From the NCBI RefSeq assembly GCF_001443045.1, contig NZ_LKPJ01000045.1, forward strand, positions 1 through 41,455: a stretch of 41,455 bases of DNA, read 5' to 3'. The translations under genes and the position numbers were made by a program. The stretch comes from Burkholderia ambifaria. GTDB taxonomy: Bacteria > Pseudomonadota > Gammaproteobacteria > Burkholderiales > Burkholderiaceae. A model generated the notes under the pieces. That model ran no database searches and was not told where the DNA came from. It was given only the letters and a program-made list of their open reading frames with translations. Positions 16,193 to 24,004 of the stretch are shown piece by piece (the stretch's first letter is position 1; the number at the start of each line of letters is the position of its first letter).

Positions 16193-16664
16193 CCCTTGAT
16201 AAGGTTATTTAGCAAACCGCTGATAATACTGCCCTCCTCCGACTCGTGACGGAATATCCGATTCCGGACACGTCTAGCGCATGGTTTCGAAGCCGTCCCA
16301 TTCGGTTTCGAAACCTGCGTCATTTTCTATTCGTTATCTTTACCAATTTCTGAACCTGATGTCGCGAATCGGCGGAAATGTGTCGCGAAGCCATGGTTAA
16401 CGCCAAAACCCCGGTCTTTATTCTGTTGGGGTAACGGGGCACGCAGCCCCACCCTGTCGGCGCCTGCTAGGCGCGAAGTCAGACGTTGACCACGAGGATG
16501 CGCCGAGCATTTGCGCTTCGTCATCGCGCGACGCAGACAACCCTACATTCCCTCGTCCTCGCCACCGGCGGCCAACGCGCCCCTGGGCCGATCCGGCACG
16601 CGCACGACACTCATGCGCCCGGATCGGGAGGATCGAGGCAAGCAAAACCAGCCCGGAGACATGC
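16193..16664. other. Intergenic region between binding-protein and MFS genes
   Basis: About 470 bases with no supported coding frame. The 5' part is AT-rich (16200-16370), suggesting a promoter for the MFS gene. A 9-bp direct repeat at 16360-16389 is described separately. The 3' part (16490-16650) is GC-rich leader sequence without a recognisable riboswitch or IS. Confidence 0.45.
16360..16389. promoter_or_regulatory. Candidate operator: direct repeat TGTCGCGAA x2
   Basis: TGTCGCGAA occurs at 16360-16368 and 16381-16389, exactly 21 bases apart, which is two helical turns, so a dimer could contact the same DNA face. It sits upstream of the MFS gene and downstream of an AT-rich segment. The regulator is unknown and chance cannot be excluded. 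Confidence 0.3.
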
Positions 16665-18005
16665 ATGAGCACGACATTCGAAATTGGCAGCAGGCAGCGT
16701 TCGCGTAACGGAACGACACCCTATGAAGACGCCCCGCTCTGCCGACTTCACCTGAAGGCGGCCGCTGGCGCAATGGGCGGTCAGTTCACGGACGGATACA
16801 TCATTGGCATCATCGGCACCGTGTTGACCCTGGCCGGCCCCGCCTTGGATCTCGACCCGATGTGGACTGGCCTGATTGCTGCCGGGTCGCTCGCCGGCAT
16901 CCTGTTCGGCAGTCTCGGTGCGGGACGGATCGTCGACCGAATCGGCAGAAAGAGCATCTACAACCTGACCATCCTGGTCTTCGCGGTCGCGGCAATTCTC
17001 CAGTACTTCGTACAATCCCCGGCGCAACTGCTGGCGTTGCGCCTGATACTCGGCGTCGCCATCGGCGCGGACTATTCGGTGAGCATTTCGCTCGTGAGTG
17101 AGCTGTCTCCGCAACGTCACCGCGGGCGAATGATGAGCACCATCATGGTCGCGTGGGTTGCAGGCTTCGTGACCTCCTATGTTGCCGGTATCTACATCGA
17201 ACGCTGGGGACCGGACGCATGGCGCTGGGCACTTGCCAGCAGCGTGATTCCCGCGCTGATTACCGCGGCCATTCGCATCGGCACCCCTGAATCGCCGCTC
17301 TGGCTTCTGACGAAAGGACGGAACAGCGAAGCTGCGGCAATCGTATCGAAGCACATCGGTCCACACATCGCCCTTCCCCTTTCCGTGGAGTCGCCGGAAA
17401 CAAGTTCATGGCTGCAACTGTTCGGCAAGGCATGGCGCAAGAACACGTTCGTGGGCGCCATGTACTTCTTCTGCCAGGTGATTCCGTTCTTCGCGCTGGG
17501 CACCTTCATCCCGAAGGTCCTCGCGTCGATCAAGCTCGAGGATCCCAGCGCCGGCGGCGTCATCTACAATGTGTTCCTGCTCGTCGGCGTCCTGCTCGGG
17601 CTCTGGATAGTCGAACGCATCCGGCGTCGCACGTTCCTCATCGGCAGCTTCTATGTGTGCGCGGCGACGTTGCTGGTCTTGACGCTGTGGACAGGCATGC
17701 CGGCCTATCTCATTGTCGTCTTCTTCTCGGTCTTCGCGCTAGTCATGTCCGCCAGTACGGTGCTCGACTATGTCTACCTGCCGGAGCTGTTTCCCACCGA
17801 GTTGCGCGCGTCGGGCATTGGCCTCGCCGTGGCGGTCAGCCGAATCGGCGGCGCAGGCGCGACGTTCCTGCTGCCGATCATCATGGGCGAGTACGGCGTC
17901 CAGACGACGCTTGCCTGCTGTGTCGGCGCACTGCTGCTTGGCGGCGCAATCTGCCACCTGTTTGCCCCGGAGCCCAGAAACACATTGACCCGGACATCGC
18001 ACTGA
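16665..18005 (+). CDS. MFS transporter (metabolite:H+ symporter type)
   Basis: A 446-residue inner-membrane carrier with about 12 hydrophobic helices. GGAGAC lies eight bases before ATG 16665. Residues 87-96 (GRIVDRIGRK) are the MFS loop 2-3 motif; TM1 carries QFTDGYIIG with Asp43; PESPLWLLTKGR and YLPELFPTELRASGIG are typical of the sugar/metabolite:H+ symporter branch. It lacks features of BCCT betaine carriers. It lies between genes for a betaine-type binding protein and a beta-hydroxyacid dehydrogenase, so it probably moves the pathway substrate or a breakdown product. The 472-base gap upstream suggests its own promoter. Confidence 0.82.
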   Translation: MSTTFEIGSRQRSRNGTTPYEDAPLCRLHLKAAAGAMGGQFTDGYIIGIIGTVLTLAGPALDLDPMWTGLIAAGSLAGILFGSLGAGRIVDRIGRKSIYNLTILVFAVAAILQYFVQSPAQLLALRLILGVAIGADYSVSISLVSELSPQRHRGRMMSTIMVAWVAGFVTSYVAGIYIERWGPDAWRWALASSVIPALITAAIRIGTPESPLWLLTKGRNSEAAAIVSKHIGPHIALPLSVESPETSSWLQLFGKAWRKNTFVGAMYFFCQVIPFFALGTFIPKVLASIKLEDPSAGGVIYNVFLLVGVLLGLWIVERIRRRTFLIGSFYVCAATLLVLTLWTGMPAYLIVVFFSVFALVMSASTVLDYVYLPELFPTELRASGIGLAVAVSRIGGAGATFLLPIIMGEYGVQTTLACCVGALLLGGAICHLFAPEPRNTLTRTSH

Positions 18006-18148
18006 GGGTGGCGCGGGACACGTCGAGGCAGCCCGGTCGTGTGGTCTATCAACAGTTTTGATGGCCACCATCACGCGAATTCGTTGGAGTCGATAAATTG
18101 CCCGCTCTACATTGGGTCACCCCTTCAACGACACGAGAGGAGACTCAA

Positions 18149-19078
18149 ATGAAGATTGGCTTTATCGGTTTGGGCACGATGGGCGGCCCGGTCGCTCGCA
18201 ACATTCATCGCGGAGGCTTCCCGCTGGTCGTACACGACATCCGGACGGACGCAGGCAAGTCGTTCATCGAAAGCGGTGCCCAATGGGCGGCAACACCGCG
18301 GGAGCTGCTGGAATCGGTCGACGTTGTTGTGTCGATGGTCTTCGGTCCCGTCCAGATCGAACAGGTTGCGCGCGGAAAGGACGGGCTGTTTTCCGCAGAC
18401 TGCTCTGGCAAGTACTGGATCGACCTCACGACCAGCGACGCCACGCTGATGCGAGCGCTCGGCCAGGAATTCACGAGCCGAGGCGGCCGCGCCATCGATG
18501 CGCCGGTCACCGGCTCGGTTGACGCAGCCATTCGAGGCGACATGATCATGTTCGTCGGCGGCGAAGACCGGGACATCGAGGCGGTCCGCCCGGTCATCGA
18601 GGCGATGGGGGAAATCCGCCGCGTCGGACAGCACGGCAACGGCTACGTCGCGAAGCTGGTCAACAACCTGCTCTGGAAAGTCCACGCCGCGGCGATCGGC
18701 GAAGCGATGGTGGCGGCAAAGAAGGCTGGCCTGGAACCCGAAGTCTGGTGGGAAGCCATGAAGGGAGGCGCCGCCGACAGCTTCGTGCTGAACCACGATG
18801 TCCCGTCCATCTTCGCCGGTCACTACGACCCGTCCTTCCCTCTCGCGCTCTGCCTGAAGGACCTCGGCCTCATCGATGCACTGCTTCGCGAGACCGGCAC
18901 CCGCTCCGAGCTGGCTCAAGCGACCCACGACCGGTTCCGTGAAGCGGAGCGCCGATACGGCGCGAGCGCGGGCGAGATGTCGGTCTGCCGCGTGATCGAA
19001 GAGGACGCAGGTGTCGAGCTGCGTGTCCAGGGCGACTGGACCCCGCCCTGGCAAATCAAGCACGGTGCGGAAGTCTAG
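18149..19078 (+). CDS. NAD(P)-dependent beta-hydroxyacid dehydrogenase (HIBADH family)
   Basis: A 309-residue enzyme that interconverts a beta-hydroxyacid and the semialdehyde. ATG 18149 (MKIGFIGLGTMGGP) is preceded by AGAGGAGA; an upstream in-frame ATG at 18098 is not needed. The Rossmann motif is GLGTMG, substrate signature DAPVTGS (residues 117-123), and the catalytic Lys169 lies in GYVAKLVNN with Asn173 following, as in 3-hydroxyisobutyrate dehydrogenase and tartronate semialdehyde reductase. Relatives act on 3-hydroxyisobutyrate, glycerate, sulfolactaldehyde or 3-hydroxypropionate; the substrate here cannot be read from sequence. The last 60 residues are longer than the minimal family. 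Its position implies a late step in the same pathway. Confidence 0.85.
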   Translation: MKIGFIGLGTMGGPVARNIHRGGFPLVVHDIRTDAGKSFIESGAQWAATPRELLESVDVVVSMVFGPVQIEQVARGKDGLFSADCSGKYWIDLTTSDATLMRALGQEFTSRGGRAIDAPVTGSVDAAIRGDMIMFVGGEDRDIEAVRPVIEAMGEIRRVGQHGNGYVAKLVNNLLWKVHAAAIGEAMVAAKKAGLEPEVWWEAMKGGAADSFVLNHDVPSIFAGHYDPSFPLALCLKDLGLIDALLRETGTRSELAQATHDRFREAERRYGASAGEMSVCRVIEEDAGVELRVQGDWTPPWQIKHGAEV

Positions 19079-19211
19079 TCCGTCCCTGTGCCGCGCTCCC
19101 GGTCGCGCGGCAGAAGTGCGGAACTCAATCACACGAGGCGCTCGTCACGCTGCAGGTGGCGAGTGCCGGCTTCGATTTGCGTCGGTCAACCTCTCATGGA
19201 GGGGCTTCAAG

Positions 19212-20108
19212 ATGTCAGGAATCATGTCCCGAAGGATCATCGCTGCGGCGATGGCAGGATTCAGTGCGCTGGTTCACGCGGCCGCGCCGGCCGACCAACC
19301 GGTAAGGCTCACCTGGTTTGCGGAGCCCGACTCCGAAGTCGTGGTCAAGATTGCCAAGACGATTCTCGAACAGCGACTCGGATACAAAGTCAGTCTCACG
19401 TCGGCGTCTCTGGGCCTCCAGTACGAAGCGCTCGGAGAAGGAAAGAGCGACGCGATGATGATGGCGTGGCTTCCCGGAACCCAGGCTGCATACTGGGATA
19501 AATACCAAATCAAGGTCGACGATCTCGGCACCATCTACAGCGGAAAGATCGGCTGGGTCGTTCCGGACTATGTACCGGAAAACGAAGTAAAGAGCATCAG
19601 CGACCTGAACAAACCGGGTGTAGCCGAGAAGTTCGGCCGCGCCATTCAGGGAATTGACCCGGGAGCTGGCCTGATGCGCGCGTCCGGCAAGGCACTTCAA
19701 GACTATTCGCTGAAGGATTACACGCTTCGTCCCGCGAGTGCTGTTGCAATGATTGCAGCTCTCTCGCGAGCGGAAAACCAGAAGAGCTGGATCGTGGTGA
19801 CAGGCTGGAGCCCGCACACCATGTTCGCTCGCTGGAAGCTGCGCTACCTCGAGGATCCGAAAGGTGTGATGGGCGGTGCCGAAGGCGTCCACGTGCTGAC
19901 AAGGAAGGGCTTCAGCCAGGAGTACCCGCGCGCAGCCGCATTCTTCCGCCAGTACAAGCTCTCGAACGACGAACTCGAGACAGTCATGGTCAAGGCCGCC
20001 GACACCAAGGACTACGACAGTGCCGTCGCCGAGTTCGTCGCGAACCACTCGAGTGAAATCGACAACTGGACGAAGGACGCAAAGGCACAGCCCCTGCACG
20101 GCCGTTGA
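19212..20108 (+). CDS. Second periplasmic glycine betaine-type binding protein (OpuAC/ProX family)
   Basis: A 298-residue secreted binding protein. ATG 19212 follows GGAGG; the signal peptide (SRRIIAAAMAGFSALVHAA) ends near residue 24. The aromatic residues expected for a betaine box are Trp35 (LTWFAEPD), Trp86 (AWLPGT), Trp95 (AYWDKY) and a C-terminal GWSPHTMFARW. It is clearly diverged from the first binding protein at 15329, for example PDSE in place of NNWAE after the first strand, so it may recognise another ligand. Again no cognate ABC permease or ATPase is present. It is followed by two LysR genes and could serve as the sensor-side or high-affinity receptor of the system. Confidence 0.85.
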   Translation: MSGIMSRRIIAAAMAGFSALVHAAAPADQPVRLTWFAEPDSEVVVKIAKTILEQRLGYKVSLTSASLGLQYEALGEGKSDAMMMAWLPGTQAAYWDKYQIKVDDLGTIYSGKIGWVVPDYVPENEVKSISDLNKPGVAEKFGRAIQGIDPGAGLMRASGKALQDYSLKDYTLRPASAVAMIAALSRAENQKSWIVVTGWSPHTMFARWKLRYLEDPKGVMGGAEGVHVLTRKGFSQEYPRAAAFFRQYKLSNDELETVMVKAADTKDYDSAVAEFVANHSSEIDNWTKDAKAQPLHGR

Positions 20109-20214
20109 CATCCACCTGCGAGATCTGCCGGCCCGGCCGGCAGCGGCGATGCCTGCGCGCATCGGCTGCCGGGCGATGCACGCGTCGCCATTCATTTCCA
20201 CCTGGAGGCACCCG

Positions 20215-21108
20215 ATGTCCGAACACCTGGAAATCGCCCTTCTCCATGCATTCGTGACCGTGGCGGACAATCGCAGCTTCACGAGCGCGGGCCATTTTCT
20301 GTTCCGCACACAATCCGCGGTCAGTATGCAAATCAAGCGGCTGGAAGCACTCGTCGGCAAACGTCTGCTGGACAGAACGGGACGGGACATCAGGCTGACC
20401 GAGGAAGGTGAAGTTTTGCTTTCCTTCGCGAGGGAGATGTTGAAGCTGAACCGTGCCGCACTGGCGTCGCTCGCGGCTCGCCCGGTTGAAGGAACAGTTC
20501 GCGTGGGAATGCCCGACGACTACGCGCAGGTCTATCTTCCTGGTGTTCTCGGCCAGTTCGCATCCTTGTATCCCCATATCACGCTTGAAATCGTGGGGGA
20601 ACTAAGCGGGACGCTCCTCGATATGACCGAACGAGGTGAGCTCGACCTGGTTCTGATGACGCGGCAGCCGCAGCAGGATTCCGGTGAAGTGGTGTCGTCG
20701 ATTCCCCTGGCCTGGGTGGGCGCGCGCGATAGATTTGCCTACATGCAGGATCCCATACCTCTTGCCCTGTTCCCTGTCGGTTGCGTCTTTCGGGAGCATG
20801 CCCTGCGGACCCTGTCGGACGCAGGAAAGCAATGGCGCGTTGCCTACTGCGGCCCGAGCTACGCGGGTGGGGAGATAGCCGTGACTTCGGGACTCGCAAT
20901 CACCGTCGTCACCGAGAACATGGTGCCTCCCGGATGGCGTATCCTCACGGAAGAGGAAGGCTTTCCCAAGCTTCCGAGGGCGGACCTAGTCCTTCTGAAG
21001 GGACGTACCGAATTCCCTGCCGCGGTGGAGTGCCTCTACAACTACCTCAAGGCTGCTGTCAGCGATACGGATGCCGTTACCGACTATCACTACCCGCGCG
21101 ATCACTGA
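20215..21108 (+). CDS. LysR-family transcriptional regulator
   Basis: A 297-residue LTTR. TGGAGG precedes ATG 20215. The N-terminal winged helix-turn-helix reads LHAFVTVADNRSFTSAGHFLF, then TQSAVSMQIKRLEALVG; a coiled linker and a two-lobed effector domain follow (VRVGMPDDYAQVYLPGVL). Genes of this type activate their neighbours on binding a pathway inducer. It shares the run TQSAVSMQIKRLE with the LysR immediately downstream, so the pair probably arose by duplication. It lies 106 bases after the second binding protein in the same orientation, not divergently, so likely targets are the intergenic regions at 12926 and 16193. Confidence 0.88.
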   Translation: MSEHLEIALLHAFVTVADNRSFTSAGHFLFRTQSAVSMQIKRLEALVGKRLLDRTGRDIRLTEEGEVLLSFAREMLKLNRAALASLAARPVEGTVRVGMPDDYAQVYLPGVLGQFASLYPHITLEIVGELSGTLLDMTERGELDLVLMTRQPQQDSGEVVSSIPLAWVGARDRFAYMQDPIPLALFPVGCVFREHALRTLSDAGKQWRVAYCGPSYAGGEIAVTSGLAITVVTENMVPPGWRILTEEEGFPKLPRADLVLLKGRTEFPAAVECLYNYLKAAVSDTDAVTDYHYPRDH

Positions 21109-21176
21109 TTGCATCCTTACATAGACGACAGGATAATCGAGCATCGATATGAACGTGCAGTGAGCGGAGTTAGGTG

Positions 21177-22058
21177 ATGCGACGAGGAAAGCTGGACCTT
21201 AATGTACTTGAGACGTTTGCCACGGTCTGTCTCACCGGTAGCCTCAAGAGCGCAGCCGAGCACCTGTACCTCACGCAGTCCGCCGTCAGCATGCAAATCA
21301 AACGCCTTGAAGAGTGCGTGCAACAGCGGCTGCTCGAGAGAAACAACCAGAGTCTTCGGGTGACACCAGCGGGTGAGAAAATGCTGGCTCATGCTCGCGC
21401 CATGCTTCGCCTCGAAAGTGTAGCGCTGAATGAATTTCTGCGTGATCCGATTGCCGGTGAAATCCGTATCGGCGTACCAGCCGATTATGCCCCCGCCCTT
21501 CTGTCATCCGCGTTGACCTATTTGCACGACAACTTCCCCGCAGTCGTCCCCTCGGTGGAATGCGACCTGAGCCGGAAGCTGCGCCGGAAGATCGAGAGCA
21601 GTGAATTGGACCTAGCGGTTCTCACCCAGGATGTGGATATCGATTCCGGCCTGCCGCTGTGGGAAGAGAAGCTAGTCTGGGCCGAGCCCGTGGGAAGCGA
21701 GAAGCGCACGGACAGCTACACGGCAGTCGGCCTGCTCGACGTCGATTGCGTATTGCGCGACATGACGTTGCGGCTCGCCGCCCAACAAGCCCCCCTCCAC
21801 CGGATTGCATTTCGCTCCAACGCGCTATACAGCATTGCCGCAGCGGTCGAGAACGGTTTCTGCGCGGCACTGCTTCCGCAGAGCTCGCTCAGCCCGTCGT
21901 CGCTCGCTTCGAGCAAGCTCAAAGTCACCCCCATTAACGACCAGCTCAGGATCCGGCTGGCCATCGCGCCCGAGAAGAAGCCCGGACTGGATTCGATTGC
22001 CGAGTTTCTTCAAACTCAGTTGCTCCTTTCGCCACGGAGGGTGGAATCTACATCGTAG
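21177..22058 (+). CDS. LysR-family transcriptional regulator, paralogue of the preceding gene
   Basis: A 293-residue LTTR. ATG 21177 is preceded by GGAG at seven bases; a GTG one codon earlier is an alternative. The DNA-binding domain has LNVLETFATVCLTGSLKSAAEHLYL and TQSAVSMQIKRLEECVQ, very similar to the upstream LysR. The effector domain retains IRIGVPADYAPALLSSAL, matching VGMPDDYAQVYLPGVL of the partner, so the two may sense related ligands. It is the last gene of the locus; an IS21 end begins 11 bases after its stop, so the original downstream neighbour has been lost. Confidence 0.88.
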   Translation: MRRGKLDLNVLETFATVCLTGSLKSAAEHLYLTQSAVSMQIKRLEECVQQRLLERNNQSLRVTPAGEKMLAHARAMLRLESVALNEFLRDPIAGEIRIGVPADYAPALLSSALTYLHDNFPAVVPSVECDLSRKLRRKIESSELDLAVLTQDVDIDSGLPLWEEKLVWAEPVGSEKRTDSYTAVGLLDVDCVLRDMTLRLAAQQAPLHRIAFRSNALYSIAAAVENGFCAALLPQSSLSPSSLASSKLKVTPINDQLRIRLAIAPEKKPGLDSIAEFLQTQLLLSPRRVESTS

Positions 22059-22068
22059 TCGACCACGG

Positions 22069-22370
22069 TGTCACGGATCGGCGTAATCGAGCTGGGGATG
22101 ATCGGCGTAATGAGGCCACCTAGAATGGCCCCGAAACGCGATTTTGAAGGTACTCAAGAATGCGTTTTTTTGCCTGATTTTGCAACCGCGTTTTCGCCAT
22201 TTTCGGGCATCGGTTTCGGCTTGCGGAAGCTCTCGCCCTCAATGACGACGCGGTACGCGCCGCGCCGTAGCCGATCGAGCGTGGCAGCACCGAGGATGCG
22301 GTTATCGGGGAACGCGTCGCCCCATTTGCTGAAGTCGAGATTCGACGTCAGGATCAGCGGCTCGAGGACA
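22069..22370 (-). mobile_element. IS21-family element remnant
   Basis: Starts near TGTCACGGATCG and holds two 11-bp direct repeats ATCGGCGTAAT (22077-22087 and 22101-22111), the kind of multiple terminal repeats that IS21 ends carry. It contains the 3' end of istB on the minus strand and stops abruptly at about 22370, where Tn3 sequence begins. istA and most of istB are missing. Confidence 0.7.
22154..22370 (-). pseudogene. IstB-like ATPase, C-terminal fragment
   Basis: The minus-strand frame ends with TGA at 22154 and reads PLILTSNLDFSKWGDAF, then RILGAATLDRLRRGAYRVV and IEGESFRKPKPMPE, the standard C-terminal end of the IS21 helper ATPase. The Walker A and B parts are absent because sequence upstream of about 22370 belongs to another element. 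It is therefore dead and only marks a past IS21 insertion. Confidence 0.8.
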
Positions 22371-22827
22371 GGCTGTCTACGATGGTGGCATTCACATCGG
22401 CTGCTTATTCAAAAGTATTTTTTTGATTGACTACTTCACCAATGCCTCTTTCCGGTCGGAGTTGCAACATGCACTGAATCGGGGAGAAGCGGGGCATACC
22501 GTGCAACGCGCAATTCACATCGGTCGCATTCCGGTGGAGCTTGCTCGGCGCCAGGAGTCGCTCGCGGCGGGGTAATCGGCATTGACACTGCTCTCGAACA
22601 TCTTGATGGCGTGGAACACCACCCACATGCAACGCCCCCTGGAGAACATTGAACGTAGCCGGGGGCAGCAGATCTCGACCAAGCAGCTCCGGCGAATCGC
22701 CCCCACTCATATCGAGGGCATCAATTTGCGCGGCACATTCAACTTTCCCGTGGCGCTCTACGCAAAGCGGATCTTACCGAGTATCACGGCGGACAACCCC
22801 ATTCCGTCAACCAGTCGGAGCGCCTAA
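22371..22827 (+). pseudogene. Tn3-family transposase, C-terminal remnant with an internal stop
   Basis: One frame runs from about 22371 and reads YDGGIHIGCLFKSIFL, LIDYFTNASFRSELQHALN, then after TAA at 22573-22575 LTLLSNILMAWNTTHMQ, RRIAPTHIEGINLRGTF and YAKRILPSI. These are the final segments of Tn3-type TnpA, including the AWNTxxMQ and INLRGxFxFP motifs. The stop replaces the expected V-S-S in SLAAVSSAL. The N-terminal 80 per cent, resolvase and terminal repeats are absent. It abuts the IS21 fragment, so two transposition events have collided or a deletion has joined them. Confidence 0.8.
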
Positions 22828-23027
22828 CGAAAGGATGAACTGGCACTGCCGGTCGAGGAAACACTCGTCGTCGATACAGCCACCCGCGAGAACGCCATCT
22901 GCTTCGTTAGCAACGGGTAGACACTAACCCATTGTTTTGTCTGGGTAATTATTTGGGTCCGCAAGGCAAAGCCTTACCAGACCTAAAGGCGTCTAACCGG
23001 AAAAACGCATGGAAATCAAAGGCATCC

Positions 23028-23135
23028 CAGGACGTGCACACGGTCGGACGAAACGCCAGCAGCACGGAGCCGGCGAGATTCGTCGTGTTCCTGATCAAGA
23101 ACAAGGGCGCGCCGGTGCTCACCCCAGTGAAATAG
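23028..23135 (+). pseudogene. Probable C-terminal remnant of a cupin-like gene
   Basis: The frame ends VHTVGRNASSTEPARFVVFL then IKNKGAPVLTPVK before TAG at 23135, which looks like the last strands of a small cupin protein. Upstream, 22828-23027, the frame becomes unrelated to any family and contains a short unidentified coding-like piece (KDELALPVEETLVVDTATRE at 22833-22921). The assignment is by pattern only. Confidence 0.35.
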
Positions 23136-23151
23136 CGTGATCGGCGGCGCA

Positions 23152-23168
23152 GCCCGGCGATGCCGGGC
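23152..23168. terminator. Possible terminator hairpin
   Basis: A perfect 7-bp stem GCCCGGC/GCCGGGC with a GAT loop, just after the cupin remnant stop. It lacks a T tract in either direction, so it may be a processed or factor-assisted terminator relic. Confidence 0.35.
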
Positions 23169-23326
23169 CCGATCCGCCGGTTCAGCGCGCCACTTTCGTC
23201 CCCCGGTCGCGGGCGACCTTCGCTGCGCGAGTTTCGATCCGCGCAAGCGAAGCGATGCTCACTCGGACCAAGGTTACCGGGCATCGCAAGCGCTGAGCAC
23301 CCGCACCAACCGCAGCCTGCTCGCCA

Positions 23327-23941
23327 TCATTCCGGAATCGGCAAACCCAACCGCCAGCTCAGATTCCTGCGCGCTTGCACCTCGCAGCGCGTGTAGAAGA
23401 AATCGGTCAGATAGAGGCGCGGGCGTTCGAGCAGCCCGCGCAGAATCTTCCGTTCATGTCGGTCGTAGGCGAGGTCGTCGAGATCGGGGCGCTCTGCCCG
23501 GAGGCGCCGGCCATCTTCGCGAAATCGGCTGCGAGAAGCACCGAGCACCGCCAGGTCGATGTCGCACACGAAACAGGTATCCGGTTCTGCAGCAATGCCC
23601 AGGTGGGTCGTCGCGAGAATCATCGCGCAGATGTGGTCGCACGCGCGGATTCGCCCGTCTGCCTCGCGTCGGAACCAGTCCGCGCTACGTTGCTCGTTGT
23701 CTTGCGCACCAGGGACGAAAATCACGTCGTGGAACCAGAGCGCGAGTTCGACGGCATCCGGTTCGGGAATCGCATCGCGCGCCAGGTCGAGATGACGCAG
23801 ACATCGCCGTACATGTGCGAGCGTATGGTAGTGGCGAGCCGGCTCGGTATACCACTGCGCCAGCGTGCGATAGACATCCTCGGCGTGTGTCCCGCCGCAG
23901 CACGACCACAACGCGACAAACCGCGCCTGCGTCCGGTTCAC
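23327..23941 (-). CDS. HD-superfamily metal-dependent phosphohydrolase
   Basis: A 204-residue cytosolic protein. GTG 23941 is chosen because AAGGAG lies just upstream; the ATG at 24004 would lie directly after the patatin stop and adds a non-conserved leader. HD-domain residues are visible: HYHTLAHV (His39, His43), LWFHDVIF (His71-Asp72), ILATTH (His113) and CDIDL (Asp127), giving a complete metal site. It resembles the COG4339-type predicted phosphohydrolases. It is the last gene of a three-gene minus-strand unit after a cyclase and a patatin-like lipase. In such a unit an HD enzyme could hydrolyse the nucleotide signal, but that is inference. Confidence 0.82.
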   Translation of the reverse strand: MNRTQARFVALWSCCGGTHAEDVYRTLAQWYTEPARHYHTLAHVRRCLRHLDLARDAIPEPDAVELALWFHDVIFVPGAQDNEQRSADWFRREADGRIRACDHICAMILATTHLGIAAEPDTCFVCDIDLAVLGASRSRFREDGRRLRAERPDLDDLAYDRHERKILRGLLERPRLYLTDFFYTRCEVQARRNLSWRLGLPIPE

Positions 23942-24004
23942 GTTTGCTCCTTGGCCCGGGGTGCCCATGCACGAATACCCCATGCCGACATTACCGCGAT
24001 GCAC

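Noticed and set aside
22949..23284. 111-residue minus-strand frame
   Set aside because: Spans the hairpin and cupin remnant, has Arg-rich shadow composition and no start signal.
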